Positions 51,963 through 59,395 of a stretch of DNA of 64,000 nt are shown one piece after another. Both the position numbers and the translations under genes were made by a program. The notes under the pieces are model-generated. The model made no database searches and had not been told where the DNA came from. It saw only the letters and a list, made by a program, of their open reading frames with translations. The DNA comes from Rivularia sp034931125 (GTDB lineage: Bacteria > Cyanobacteriota > Cyanobacteriia > Cyanobacteriales > Nostocaceae), in assembly GCF_034931125.1 (NCBI RefSeq), contig NZ_JAYGHM010000034.1, positions 1 to 64,000 on the forward strand, read 5' to 3'. Numbering within the stretch: position 1 is the first letter of the stretch; every line of letters starts with the position of its first letter.

Positions 51963-52553
51963 ATGAGTTCTTTACCCCAATTAAGCACCATTGCTGAGTA
52001 TCTAGCAGGTGAGTTTGATAATCGGGAGCAAGCAATTGCCGATCCGGCTTGGTACGTACATTTGCGTATGTGGCAAAGACCTGTATCTTTATTTCAAGAA
52101 GATAGTCTAACCTTGTTTGCCGAACAAGCCAATGTCCTTAATATAGAGCAGCCTTACCGTCAGCGAATTATGCGGGTGACAAAGGCGATCGCCGATGCAT
52201 CCTTCAAGGTACAATATTATGCGTTTAAAGACCCAAATGCTTGGCGCGGTGCAGGTCGAAATTATGAGTTACTTAACGCTCTAACTCCCGAACAATTAAA
52301 TCTGCTACCGGGATGCGTTTTGAATGTAAATGTAGAATCTGCTCAAGACCAATACAGGTTTATTGCCAAACCCATAGCAGATAGTCGCTGCACTTTTGAC
52401 TATGACGGTAAAACAGTTGAAGTTTCTCTGGGATTTGAAGCAACCCAGCAAGAATTTTTCAGCTATGACAAAGGAATTGATTCTGTAACCCGAAAAGCAA
52501 CTTGGGGTGCAATCTTGGGACCTTATCGCTATATCAAATTAGAACAGTATTAA
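51963..52553 (+). CDS. cpcT: Chromophore lyase CpcT/CpeT
   Basis: 196 aa from the ATG at 51963 (a GTG three bases before it is less likely). Family pattern: FDNREQAIADPAWYVHLRMWQRPV, EQANVLNIEQPYRQRIMRV, GRNYELLNALTPEQLNLLPGC and ATWGAILGPYRYIKLEQY. CpcT-type lyases attach phycocyanobilin to Cys of phycocyanin or phycoerythrocyanin beta subunits. The fold is a calyx-like beta barrel. It is a single gene, not in a phycobilisome operon here, so CpcT versus a paralogue such as CpeT cannot be settled. Confidence 0.88.
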   Translation: MSSLPQLSTIAEYLAGEFDNREQAIADPAWYVHLRMWQRPVSLFQEDSLTLFAEQANVLNIEQPYRQRIMRVTKAIADASFKVQYYAFKDPNAWRGAGRNYELLNALTPEQLNLLPGCVLNVNVESAQDQYRFIAKPIADSRCTFDYDGKTVEVSLGFEATQQEFFSYDKGIDSVTRKATWGAILGPYRYIKLEQY

Positions 52554-52800
52554 AAAAGTTAGGAGTGAAGAGTGAAGAGTTATAAAAACTTTTAATCGGC
52601 TGTATTTAAAGAAAATTTAAGAGTTAAAAGTTAAAAATTGAGGTTTGTACAATATAGTTTGTATTTGGATTATTTGTCTACTTTAGAAGCAAGAATATTT
52701 AACAACCTTTTAATATCAAAAGGTAAATTAAATTAAACTTAATTCTTAACTCCTAAAATCTCATAAAGACGTAGCAGTGCTACGTCTCTACAACTTATTT
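52554..52800. repeat. Intergenic spacer with STRR and dispersed palindrome
   Basis: Short gagtgaagagt repeats at 52563-52582, then AT-rich DNA. The palindrome of the family described at 2308 is at 52767-52787. Confidence 0.55.
52767..52787. repeat. Dispersed palindrome, copy 4 (3' flank of STAS gene)
   Basis: The core gacgtagcagtgctacgtc ends 13 bp after the stop of the minus-strand STAS gene. It is the same core as in copy 3. Confidence 0.7.
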
Positions 52801-53169
52801 TTAGCTAGCAATACTGCGAGGAACACCCTCTAAAGCTTCCTCTTCAGTTTCAAAGATTTCAAATACGGTATCCATCATCGTTACTTCAAATACTAACTTT
52901 GCTTCTGGATGCACGTTACAAATGCGGAAACTACCCTTCACTTTATCCGCATCACGCATTCCAGCTACCAAAGAAGTAAGACCGGAACTATCAATAAAAT
53001 TTACCTGTCCTAAATTTACAACCACATGAGGACTAAGTTTAGAGATACATTCTTGTAGTTTGAGACGAAATTGCCAAGCTGTAGTAATGTCTAAACGACC
53101 AGTGGGTGTTAAAACAATAACGGTATTTCCGTCCCCAGTCGTATAACTTTTTTGTTCTATATGAATCAT
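52801..53169 (-). CDS. STAS-domain anti-sigma factor antagonist
   Basis: 122 aa from the ATG at 53169 (MIHIEQKSYTTGDGNTVIVL); six earlier codons are not needed. A single STAS domain: LTPTGRLDITTAWQFRLKLQ, VVVNLGQVNFIDSSGLTSLVAGMR with the phosphorylatable Ser in DSSG, and FRICNVHPEAKLVFEVTMMDTVFEIF. It would be switched by a serine kinase/phosphatase pair (RsbW/RsbU-like) and control a sigma factor or another regulator. No kinase gene is near. A dispersed palindrome follows the stop. Confidence 0.88.
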   Translation of the reverse strand: MIHIEQKSYTTGDGNTVIVLTPTGRLDITTAWQFRLKLQECISKLSPHVVVNLGQVNFIDSSGLTSLVAGMRDADKVKGSFRICNVHPEAKLVFEVTMMDTVFEIFETEEEALEGVPRSIAS

Positions 53170-53401
53170 AAAGTTTTCCCTAAGCACTCTTTAAACTAAC
53201 TAGTTAGATACTGCTATTTCTGCAAATTAGTTGTGAAACTCATAAATGCTACTTGATGATTTCCATAAAAATTAGTTATGGATTAAAATAGCAGGTTCCA
53301 ATTCCTTTACAAAAATCATTAACGCTGTAGCGATTTGATCGGCTACAGCCTTAATTGTCACCTTGCAGAAATAGTATATTTAGTAGTCTAACTCACATTA
53401 T

Positions 53402-54442
53402 TTAAGTATGGCTCTGGTTCCAGTTGACCCAATCTTGAGGTTTGAGAAAGGTTTCGTACAATTCAGCTTCTGGAGTGTTAGGTTCTGGCTTATACCCATA
53501 TTCCCAGCGTACCATCGGTGGTAAGGACATCAAAATTGACTCAGTACGACCGTTGGTTTGTAGACCAAAAATTGTGCCTCTGTCGTAAACCAAATTAAAC
53601 TCCACATATCTACCCCGACGATATAGCTGAAAATCTCGCTGGCGATCGCCATATTCCATCGGGTGTCTTTTTTTGACAATTGGTAGATAAGCCGGTAAAA
53701 ATGCTTTACCGCATTCTTGAACAAAGCTAAATATTTCTTCCCAGTTACGAGTCGGTAATTCGCCGATTTCACCGCTATACTCAGCCGCAGCTTTATCTGG
53801 ATGGGGACCGCGATACAAAGCACCCGTTCCGTCTTGATAATCGAAAAATAAACCACCCACACCCCTGGTTTCTTGACGATGGTTGAGGTAAAAATATTCA
53901 TCGCACCAGCGTTTGAACACCGGATAATATTCTTGATGGTGATGATCGCAAGCCTGTTTATAAGTTTTGTGAAAATGCATTGCATCTTCAGCAAAAGGAT
54001 AGTAAGGAGTCATATCTGCACCACCACCAAACCACCAAACGGGGCCTGCTTCAAAGTAGCGGTAATTCAAATGGACTGTAGGCACGTAAGGATTGCGGGG
54101 GTGCAGCACCATTGAAGTTCCCGTCGCATAAAACTTGTGTCCTTCAGCTTCTGGACGGTTAGCTAAAATTGAAGGTGGTAAATGAGAACCCCAAACTTCA
54201 GAAAAATTTACGCCACCTTGTTCAAAAATTGCACCCTCGCGTAAAACCCGCGAACGTCCGCCACCACCTTCGGGACGTTCCCAACTATCTTCTTGAAATT
54301 GCCCCGATCCATCAAGTTCAGCTAAAGATTGGGAAATCTCATCTTGCAATTGTTTCATAAACTCGCTGACTCTAGTTTTAGCGTCAGATGGTGGCAAAGG
54401 ATGAGCAGAAGATGATATTTGGGAGGTTGGTGATGTCAACAT
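53402..54442 (-). CDS. hemF: Oxygen-dependent coproporphyrinogen III oxidase
   Basis: 346 aa. It converts coproporphyrinogen III to protoporphyrinogen IX with O2, feeding haem and chlorophyll synthesis. Family hallmarks: WERPEGGGGRSRVLREGAIFEQGGVNFSEV, HLNYRYFE, WWFGGGADMTPYYPFAEDAMHFHK, GVGGLFFDYQDG and VEFNLVYDRGTIFGLQTNGRTESILMSLPP. The length is normal. The N-terminal 25 residues are variable. It is a single gene, upstream of which lies 450 bp of spacer before the divergent SRPBCC-like gene. Confidence 0.95.
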   Translation of the reverse strand: MLTSPTSQISSSAHPLPPSDAKTRVSEFMKQLQDEISQSLAELDGSGQFQEDSWERPEGGGGRSRVLREGAIFEQGGVNFSEVWGSHLPPSILANRPEAEGHKFYATGTSMVLHPRNPYVPTVHLNYRYFEAGPVWWFGGGADMTPYYPFAEDAMHFHKTYKQACDHHHQEYYPVFKRWCDEYFYLNHRQETRGVGGLFFDYQDGTGALYRGPHPDKAAAEYSGEIGELPTRNWEEIFSFVQECGKAFLPAYLPIVKKRHPMEYGDRQRDFQLYRRGRYVEFNLVYDRGTIFGLQTNGRTESILMSLPPMVRWEYGYKPEPNTPEAELYETFLKPQDWVNWNQSHT

Positions 54443-54893
54443 AATAATCTAGATCTAAATAACAATTTTTAGTTTTATGATTTGGAACGCCAGCTGTTTT
54501 ATCCCGCACTCAGGTTTTGTCCGCAAGTCGGGGATGCAGTGTAAATAATTCACGTATCCCGGTTACGTGAATAAACTTATTCTCCCTCAAATAGGTATAG
54601 GCTTGTATATTGATTAATTTTTTGCAACTTTTTTATGCGATCGCCCCAGCATTGAGACTAAATTCTGTAACAATAACCTGTAAGCACCTGCTGTTCTCCC
54701 AGGGATTCGGGAAAAAAGCGTACAGCGAACAAGCCAGCAGTTATCAAGTAAGTTTAGCGTTCCATGTGGGAATATTAAAGCTTTACTTAAACAACTGTAA
54801 CTAGTGCTATTTTTGCCTTTTTTATAAAAATGGTCGGATATTAGTCGGGAATTTATATCTATTTTTAAGTGTGAAGCCAGGAGGATTAAGAGA
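54443..54893. other. Intergenic region upstream of hemF and the SRPBCC-like gene
   Basis: 451 bp between divergent genes. A strong Shine-Dalgarno AGGAGG (54880-54885) serves the right gene. The right half of the spacer contains short open frames, but none is convincing. Promoters are not assigned. Confidence 0.4.
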
Positions 54894-55412
54894 ATGCAAG
54901 GTTGGTTATCAAAATTTATCAACCGCAAACGTCGTCAAGTTTGTGTCTCTTTGGTGCGAAGCTATGGCGAAATTAGTTCTGCTTCGGTGGATGAAATATG
55001 GCATAAAGTTGTTGACTTGGCAGATGTTTCCTGGCACCCATTATTTAAAAGTACTAACTTACCTTACGGATTAGTACCCAAACCAGGATTGATTTATCAA
55101 GTAGTAACTCGTTTCTCACCGATCCCCATCCGCGTTTTTGTCGAACGTGTTAATCCTAGAGAACTTCTAAGTGTGAGAATTTTAGCAGTTCCGGGTGTAG
55201 AAGAACGAATCAGTTACAAAATAGAATCCACGGTTTGCGGTAGTTGTTTGTCTTATTCCGTAACCTTACGCGGTTGGTTGTCTCCCTTAGTTTGGTCTTT
55301 CTCCCGTCCTTATGCTCACAAAGTAGCACGGGCTTTAATCGAAGCCGTTGAAGAAGCCGCAATCACAGCAGTATCGGGGAAAAGGAAATCAATGCAGTCT
55401 GAATTTTTCTAA
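54894..55412 (+). CDS. SRPBCC-like (START/polyketide cyclase fold) hypothetical protein
   Basis: 172 aa. Pattern: ASVDEIWHKVVDLADVSWHPLFKSTNLPYGL, then KPGLIYQVVTRFSPIPIRVFVERVNPRELLSVRILAVPG, YSVTLRGWLSPLVWSFSRPYAHKVARALIEAVEEAA. A beta-grip core ended by a long C-terminal helix is the SRPBCC layout, which binds hydrophobic ligands. The start at 54894 has AGGAGG nine bases upstream. Function unknown; it precedes the mrp gene by 230 bp of repeat DNA on the same strand. Confidence 0.6.
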   Translation: MQGWLSKFINRKRRQVCVSLVRSYGEISSASVDEIWHKVVDLADVSWHPLFKSTNLPYGLVPKPGLIYQVVTRFSPIPIRVFVERVNPRELLSVRILAVPGVEERISYKIESTVCGSCLSYSVTLRGWLSPLVWSFSRPYAHKVARALIEAVEEAAITAVSGKRKSMQSEFF

Positions 55413-55474
55413 TTTTGGATTTTAAATTACCCTGCGGGAACACGCTTGCGCGTCAATGGATTTTGGATTTGTCC

Positions 55475-55505
55475 GTTCACCGCAAGGTGTTCCGAGAGGG
55501 AAGGA
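55475..55505. repeat. Hairpin module (caccgcaaggtg) between the SRPBCC-like gene and mrp
   Basis: cgttcaccgcaaggtgttcc followed by gagagggaagg matches the module at 24911-24946 and resembles the insertion in the ABC ATPase gene. STRR (tactccc)n follows at 55590-55612. Confidence 0.6.
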
Positions 55506-55641
55506 CACGCTACGCGAATGGATCAAAGGAGTTGGGTATGGGACATGGGCTGTGGTAAGGAAAAGAATAAATTACTTTCTACTCCCTATTTCCTACTCCC
55601 TACTCCCTACTCCCAATACTCATAAATTTGTGAAAAATACC

Positions 55642-56712
55642 ATGCAAAATGTTCTCGATTCAAGTTCGGTTTTAGAAGTGTTGCGACCTGTGGAAGACCC
55701 AGAACTTCGGAAAAGTTTGGTGGAACTCAACATGATTCGTAATGTCAAAATTGTAGATGGCAAGGTGAGCTTCACTTTGGTTTTAACTACACCTGCTTGT
55801 CCTTTACGAGAGTTTATTGTTGAGGACTGTCAAAAAGCTGTGAGAAAGCTTCCCGGTGTTACGGACGTATCGGTGGAAGTAACGGCAGAAACACCCCAGG
55901 CAAAAAGCTTACCCGATCGCAATGGTGTACCTGGGATCAAAAATATTATTGCTGTTTCTAGCGGTAAAGGTGGTGTCGGTAAAAGCACGGTGGCTGTAAA
56001 TATCGCTGTTGCATTAGCTCAAACTGGAGCAAAGGTAGGTTTGCTCGATGCCGATATTTACGGACCCAATGACCCCACAATGTTAGGGCTGGAGTCAGCG
56101 AAAATCAATGTCCGTCAAGGTGAAAAAGGTGAAATCCTGGAACCTGCTTTTAATCACGGAGTCAAACTAGTTTCAATGGGTTTTCTGATCGACCGGGATC
56201 AACCCGTAATCTGGCGCGGACCGATGTTGAATGGAGTAATTCGCCAGTTTTTGTATCAAGTGGAATGGGGAGAACTAGATTATTTAATTGTAGATATGCC
56301 TCCAGGAACGGGTGACGCTCAGCTAACATTGACACAAGCAGTACCGATCGCGGGTGCCGTAATTGTAACTACACCGCAAAACGTAGCTTTACTCGATTCT
56401 CGTAAAGGCTTGCGGATGTTTCAGCAGATGAACGTACCAGTTTTGGGGATTATTGAAAATATGAGTTATTTTATACCCCCAGATATGCCTGATAAACAGT
56501 ATGATATTTTCGGTTCCGGTGGTGGTTCCAAAACGGCGAATGAACTTGGAATACCTTTATTGGGGTGCGTACCATTGGAAATATCTACAAGAGTTGGGGG
56601 AGACAACGGTATCCCAATAGTTGTAGCCGATGCAAATTCCGCTTCGGCAATTGCTTTAACAAAAATTGCCTTAGCGATCGCCGGAAAAGTATCAGTAGCT
56701 GCTTTGACATAA
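55642..56712 (+). CDS. mrp: Mrp/NBP35-family ATP-binding iron-sulfur carrier protein
   Basis: 356 aa from the ATG at 55642 (MQNVLDSSSVLEVLRPVEDP); 62 codons upstream belong to repeat DNA. N-terminal MIP18/DUF59 domain (1-80: TTPACPLREFIVEDC), then a deviant Walker A GKGGVGKS (108-115). LLDADIYGPNDPTMLGL, LDYLIVDMPPGTGDAQLTL and TTPQNVALLDSRKGLRMF follow as in ApbC/Mrp proteins. It moves or inserts Fe-S clusters into acceptor proteins. The RodA gene follows 126 bp downstream on the same strand. Confidence 0.9.
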   Translation: MQNVLDSSSVLEVLRPVEDPELRKSLVELNMIRNVKIVDGKVSFTLVLTTPACPLREFIVEDCQKAVRKLPGVTDVSVEVTAETPQAKSLPDRNGVPGIKNIIAVSSGKGGVGKSTVAVNIAVALAQTGAKVGLLDADIYGPNDPTMLGLESAKINVRQGEKGEILEPAFNHGVKLVSMGFLIDRDQPVIWRGPMLNGVIRQFLYQVEWGELDYLIVDMPPGTGDAQLTLTQAVPIAGAVIVTTPQNVALLDSRKGLRMFQQMNVPVLGIIENMSYFIPPDMPDKQYDIFGSGGGSKTANELGIPLLGCVPLEISTRVGGDNGIPIVVADANSASAIALTKIALAIAGKVSVAALT

Positions 56713-56838
56713 CCTGATAAAAGAATCTGGATTTCTGTCTGGGTAGCTGACTGAGTACTGAGAATAAAGATTAAAAGACATTTGCAAAATCAAGTATTTA
56801 AAATCTCAGGTAAAAATCTCAGGTATCAATCAGGCTCA

Positions 56839-58158
56839 ATGTTATTAAAAAAGTCACGCTACTCACGGAATAGAAATCGCTGGCAGTATTTGTTCAAACC
56901 CTGGCAGCAAACTGATTTACTTTTATTTTTGTTACCAGTTATCATCAGTATATTTGGTGGCTTTGCAATCCTCAGTACCGTATTAAATCAAGATAAAAGC
57001 TACTGGTGGGTACACTTATTAGTAGCAGGTGTTGGTTTATTATTGGCCCTACTGATAGCCCGCACCCGTTATGAAAGTTTGCAAAAGTTACACTGGGTTA
57101 CTTACACGCTGACAAACATAAGTTTGATCGCAGTAATGGCTATAGGTGTTAGTGCAAAAGGCGCACAGCGGTGGATTACTGTGGGCGGCTTTAACGTACA
57201 GCCGTCAGAATTTGCCAAAATCGGCGTAATTATCACCTTAGCTGCGTTGTTACACAAGCGCACGGCTGACACTCTGCCCAACTTTTTTAGAGCTTTAGCG
57301 ACAACGGCGGTTCCTTGGGGGTTGGTATTTTTACAGCCAGACTTAGCAACATCATTGGTGTTTGGTGCGATTGTATTAGGAATGCTTTATTGGGCAAATG
57401 CGAATCCAGGCTGGTTAATACTGTTAGTTTCTCCAATAGTAGCGGCGATTTTGTTTAGCACACCTTGGCCCTGGTCTGAACCAATACTCTTATCTAAGGA
57501 CATATTTTTTACGCCTTTGGGTTTGATTTGGTCTATTACTATGGGCTTAGTAGGCTGGCGCACTCTTCCTGGAAAAAGATTTGGTCTGGGTGGTATAGGG
57601 GCGTTAGCTTTGAACCTTTTGGGTGGAGAAATCGGCATCTTTATTTGGAACCATTTACTCAAGGAATATCAAAAAGGTCGAATCACCTCATTTCTTGACC
57701 CCGAACAAGATCCCCTCGGAACTGGGTACCACCTAATTCAATCTCGTATCGCTATTGGTGCTGGGGAATGGTTTGGTTCTGGTCCCTTTAACGGTGCGAT
57801 GACTCAGCTAAATTTCGTTCCCGAACAGCATACAGACTTTATTTTCTCAGCAGTTGGCGAACAGTTCGGTTTTATTGGCAGTGTAGTATTATTGCTGGGA
57901 TTTTGCTTGCTCTGCCAGCGTCTACTGCATATTGCTTTAACCGCGAAAGATAATTTTGGCTCATTATTAGCAATTGGCGTTTTGGCAATGATTGTGTTCC
58001 AGTTAGTTGTTAATATTGGGATGACTATAGGCTTAGCGCCAGTAGCAGGAATTCCTCTACCATTTATGAGCTATGGTGGTTCGGCGATGTTAGCCAACTT
58101 TATCGGGGTTGGACTAGTTGAATCAGTGGCAAACTTCCGCCAATTAAATAAGTATTAG
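56839..58158 (+). CDS. rodA: Rod shape-determining protein RodA (SEDS glycosyltransferase)
   Basis: 439 aa from the ATG at 56839 (MLLKKSRYSRNRNRWQYLFK); a TTG 57 nt earlier is possible. About ten membrane helices. SEDS landmarks: GAQRWITVGGFNVQPSEFAKIGVI, the large extracytoplasmic loop with RITSFLDPEQDPLGTGYHLIQSRIAIGAG, NFVPEQHTDFIFSAVGEQFGFIG and LAPVAGIPLPFMSYGGSAML. The protein polymerises peptidoglycan for side-wall growth together with a PBP2. The long loop insertion (residues about 195-255) is larger than in E. coli RodA. Confidence 0.9.
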   Translation: MLLKKSRYSRNRNRWQYLFKPWQQTDLLLFLLPVIISIFGGFAILSTVLNQDKSYWWVHLLVAGVGLLLALLIARTRYESLQKLHWVTYTLTNISLIAVMAIGVSAKGAQRWITVGGFNVQPSEFAKIGVIITLAALLHKRTADTLPNFFRALATTAVPWGLVFLQPDLATSLVFGAIVLGMLYWANANPGWLILLVSPIVAAILFSTPWPWSEPILLSKDIFFTPLGLIWSITMGLVGWRTLPGKRFGLGGIGALALNLLGGEIGIFIWNHLLKEYQKGRITSFLDPEQDPLGTGYHLIQSRIAIGAGEWFGSGPFNGAMTQLNFVPEQHTDFIFSAVGEQFGFIGSVVLLLGFCLLCQRLLHIALTAKDNFGSLLAIGVLAMIVFQLVVNIGMTIGLAPVAGIPLPFMSYGGSAMLANFIGVGLVESVANFRQLNKY

Positions 58159-58174
58159 CAATCAGTTATCAGCG

Positions 58175-58280
58175 AGCAGCGAACAATGGGCAACTTTTAG
58201 ATTCTTGATTAACCGCAGTCTAATAACTGATAATTGATAATCGCTCGCTGATAATTGATAATTGATAATTGATAATTGAA
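58175..58280. repeat. STRR (ataattg)n before ndhS
   Basis: Heptamers taattga/ataattg from 58217 to 58278, including a gcgagc/gctcgc pair, end a few bases before the ndhS ribosome-binding region. Confidence 0.8.
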
Positions 58281-58293
58281 AAGAGCAATAATT

Positions 58294-58485
58294 ATGATTT
58301 TGCCTGGAGCAACCGTTCGTGTCACAAATCCCGCAGATACCTACTACCGGATGAGCGGACTTGTACAACGAGTCACTGATGGTAAGGTAGCTGTACTATT
58401 TGAAGGTGGTAATTGGGATAAATTGATTACCTTTCGATTCAGTGAGTTAGAGCCTGTAGATCCTACCGCAGGACGTAAAAAATAG
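58294..58485 (+). CDS. ndhS: NAD(P)H-quinone oxidoreductase subunit S
   Basis: 63 aa from the ATG at 58294 (MILPGATVRVTNPADTYYRM). A compact SH3-like beta barrel of the NdhS/CRR31 type (VQRVTDGKVAVLFEGGNWDKLITFRFSELEP), a subunit at the electron-input side of the photosynthetic NDH-1 complex where ferredoxin docks on the thylakoid membrane. The short upstream frame from a TTG is not needed. The basic tail (TAGRKK) is short. Confidence 0.8.
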   Translation: MILPGATVRVTNPADTYYRMSGLVQRVTDGKVAVLFEGGNWDKLITFRFSELEPVDPTAGRKK

Positions 58486-58591
58486 TAAAAATAAATTAGT
58501 TATGAGTTGATTAGGAGTTTTGTACTATTTGTTATTATCTTTTTAATTGATAATTCATAACTCTTAACTCATAACTCATCACTCAATTCTT

Positions 58592-59236
58592 ATGCGCCTT
58601 CCTTTACCGCAATTTAGTAACAGCGATCGCCACCCCAATCATTTTGCTGAAGTGATTGAAACCGCGAGTTGTGATTTTTTAGCTCAGTGTTTAGACCCGG
58701 AAGACTTAAGCTTTCCACCGATGCCTCCCTTCGGTAGTTGGGTGTGTTCGGTGGATGAAGAATCAGCCAATAAGGTGTTTGCCGTTGTATTTCATGCAAC
58801 CACCATGCCGATAGATTCCGTACATAGACCAGTAGCTTTAGGGTTATCGCTGCAAGATTTGCGAGAGGAACAACCCCAAATATTTGCCATGCTCAAAACT
58901 GAATTTCGCGCCGCGATTGTCGGATTTGAACAGCAAATAAAGGGTAATCAAGTTTATCAGTATCTACCACCTCGTCCGCCACAAATTCATCAAGCGGTTC
59001 ATCGATGCGAACCAGAGGAGGTACTAAAATTTACTGAAAAATTTGATTTTTTACAAACACTGCTTTCAGTGAATGGTGCGCCGGTTGAGGCTTTGAGCGC
59101 AGCAGCAATTCGAGATGTATATCAGTTGCGTAAAGCCGACCGACAGTGGTTAGTTGAAGCTGGACGTTACTTGAGCGTGTTGCTCAAAGACGACTACGAC
59201 CGTTTGCGATTTATTTTAAATCAAATCCATCCATAG
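58592..59236 (+). CDS. HAS-barrel-like hypothetical protein conserved in cyanobacteria
   Basis: 214 aa. The N-terminal part (RHPNHFAEVIETASCDFLAQCLDPEDLSFPPMPPFGSWVCS, then VFAVVFHATTMPIDSVHRPVAL) has the beta-barrel pattern of HAS-barrel proteins (related to HerA and ATP synthase N-terminal domains). The second half is helical (QIFAMLKTEFRAAIVGFEQQ; AIRDVYQLRKADRQWLVEAG). No ATPase domain is attached. I recall this as a conserved cyanobacterial protein without a known role. It lies between ndhS and the antiporter gene on the same strand. Confidence 0.55.
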   Translation: MRLPLPQFSNSDRHPNHFAEVIETASCDFLAQCLDPEDLSFPPMPPFGSWVCSVDEESANKVFAVVFHATTMPIDSVHRPVALGLSLQDLREEQPQIFAMLKTEFRAAIVGFEQQIKGNQVYQYLPPRPPQIHQAVHRCEPEEVLKFTEKFDFLQTLLSVNGAPVEALSAAAIRDVYQLRKADRQWLVEAGRYLSVLLKDDYDRLRFILNQIHP

Positions 59237-59395
59237 GTAGTTACTTTGTGGATAGTTTTTCGGGTATTCTAGGTATAGTTTTGTAATTTTTTTATAGCCT
59301 CACTTTTACATTTTTGTTTAAAAAAGTTTTCACAGTTATAACTGCGATCGCAGCAGCAAATAGCACGTTTTTGCTTTGTCCGCAATAAATCAAAT

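Noticed and set aside
53530..53994. 154-codon frame within hemF on the same strand
   Set aside because: It is an out-of-frame shadow of hemF, which has full family motifs.
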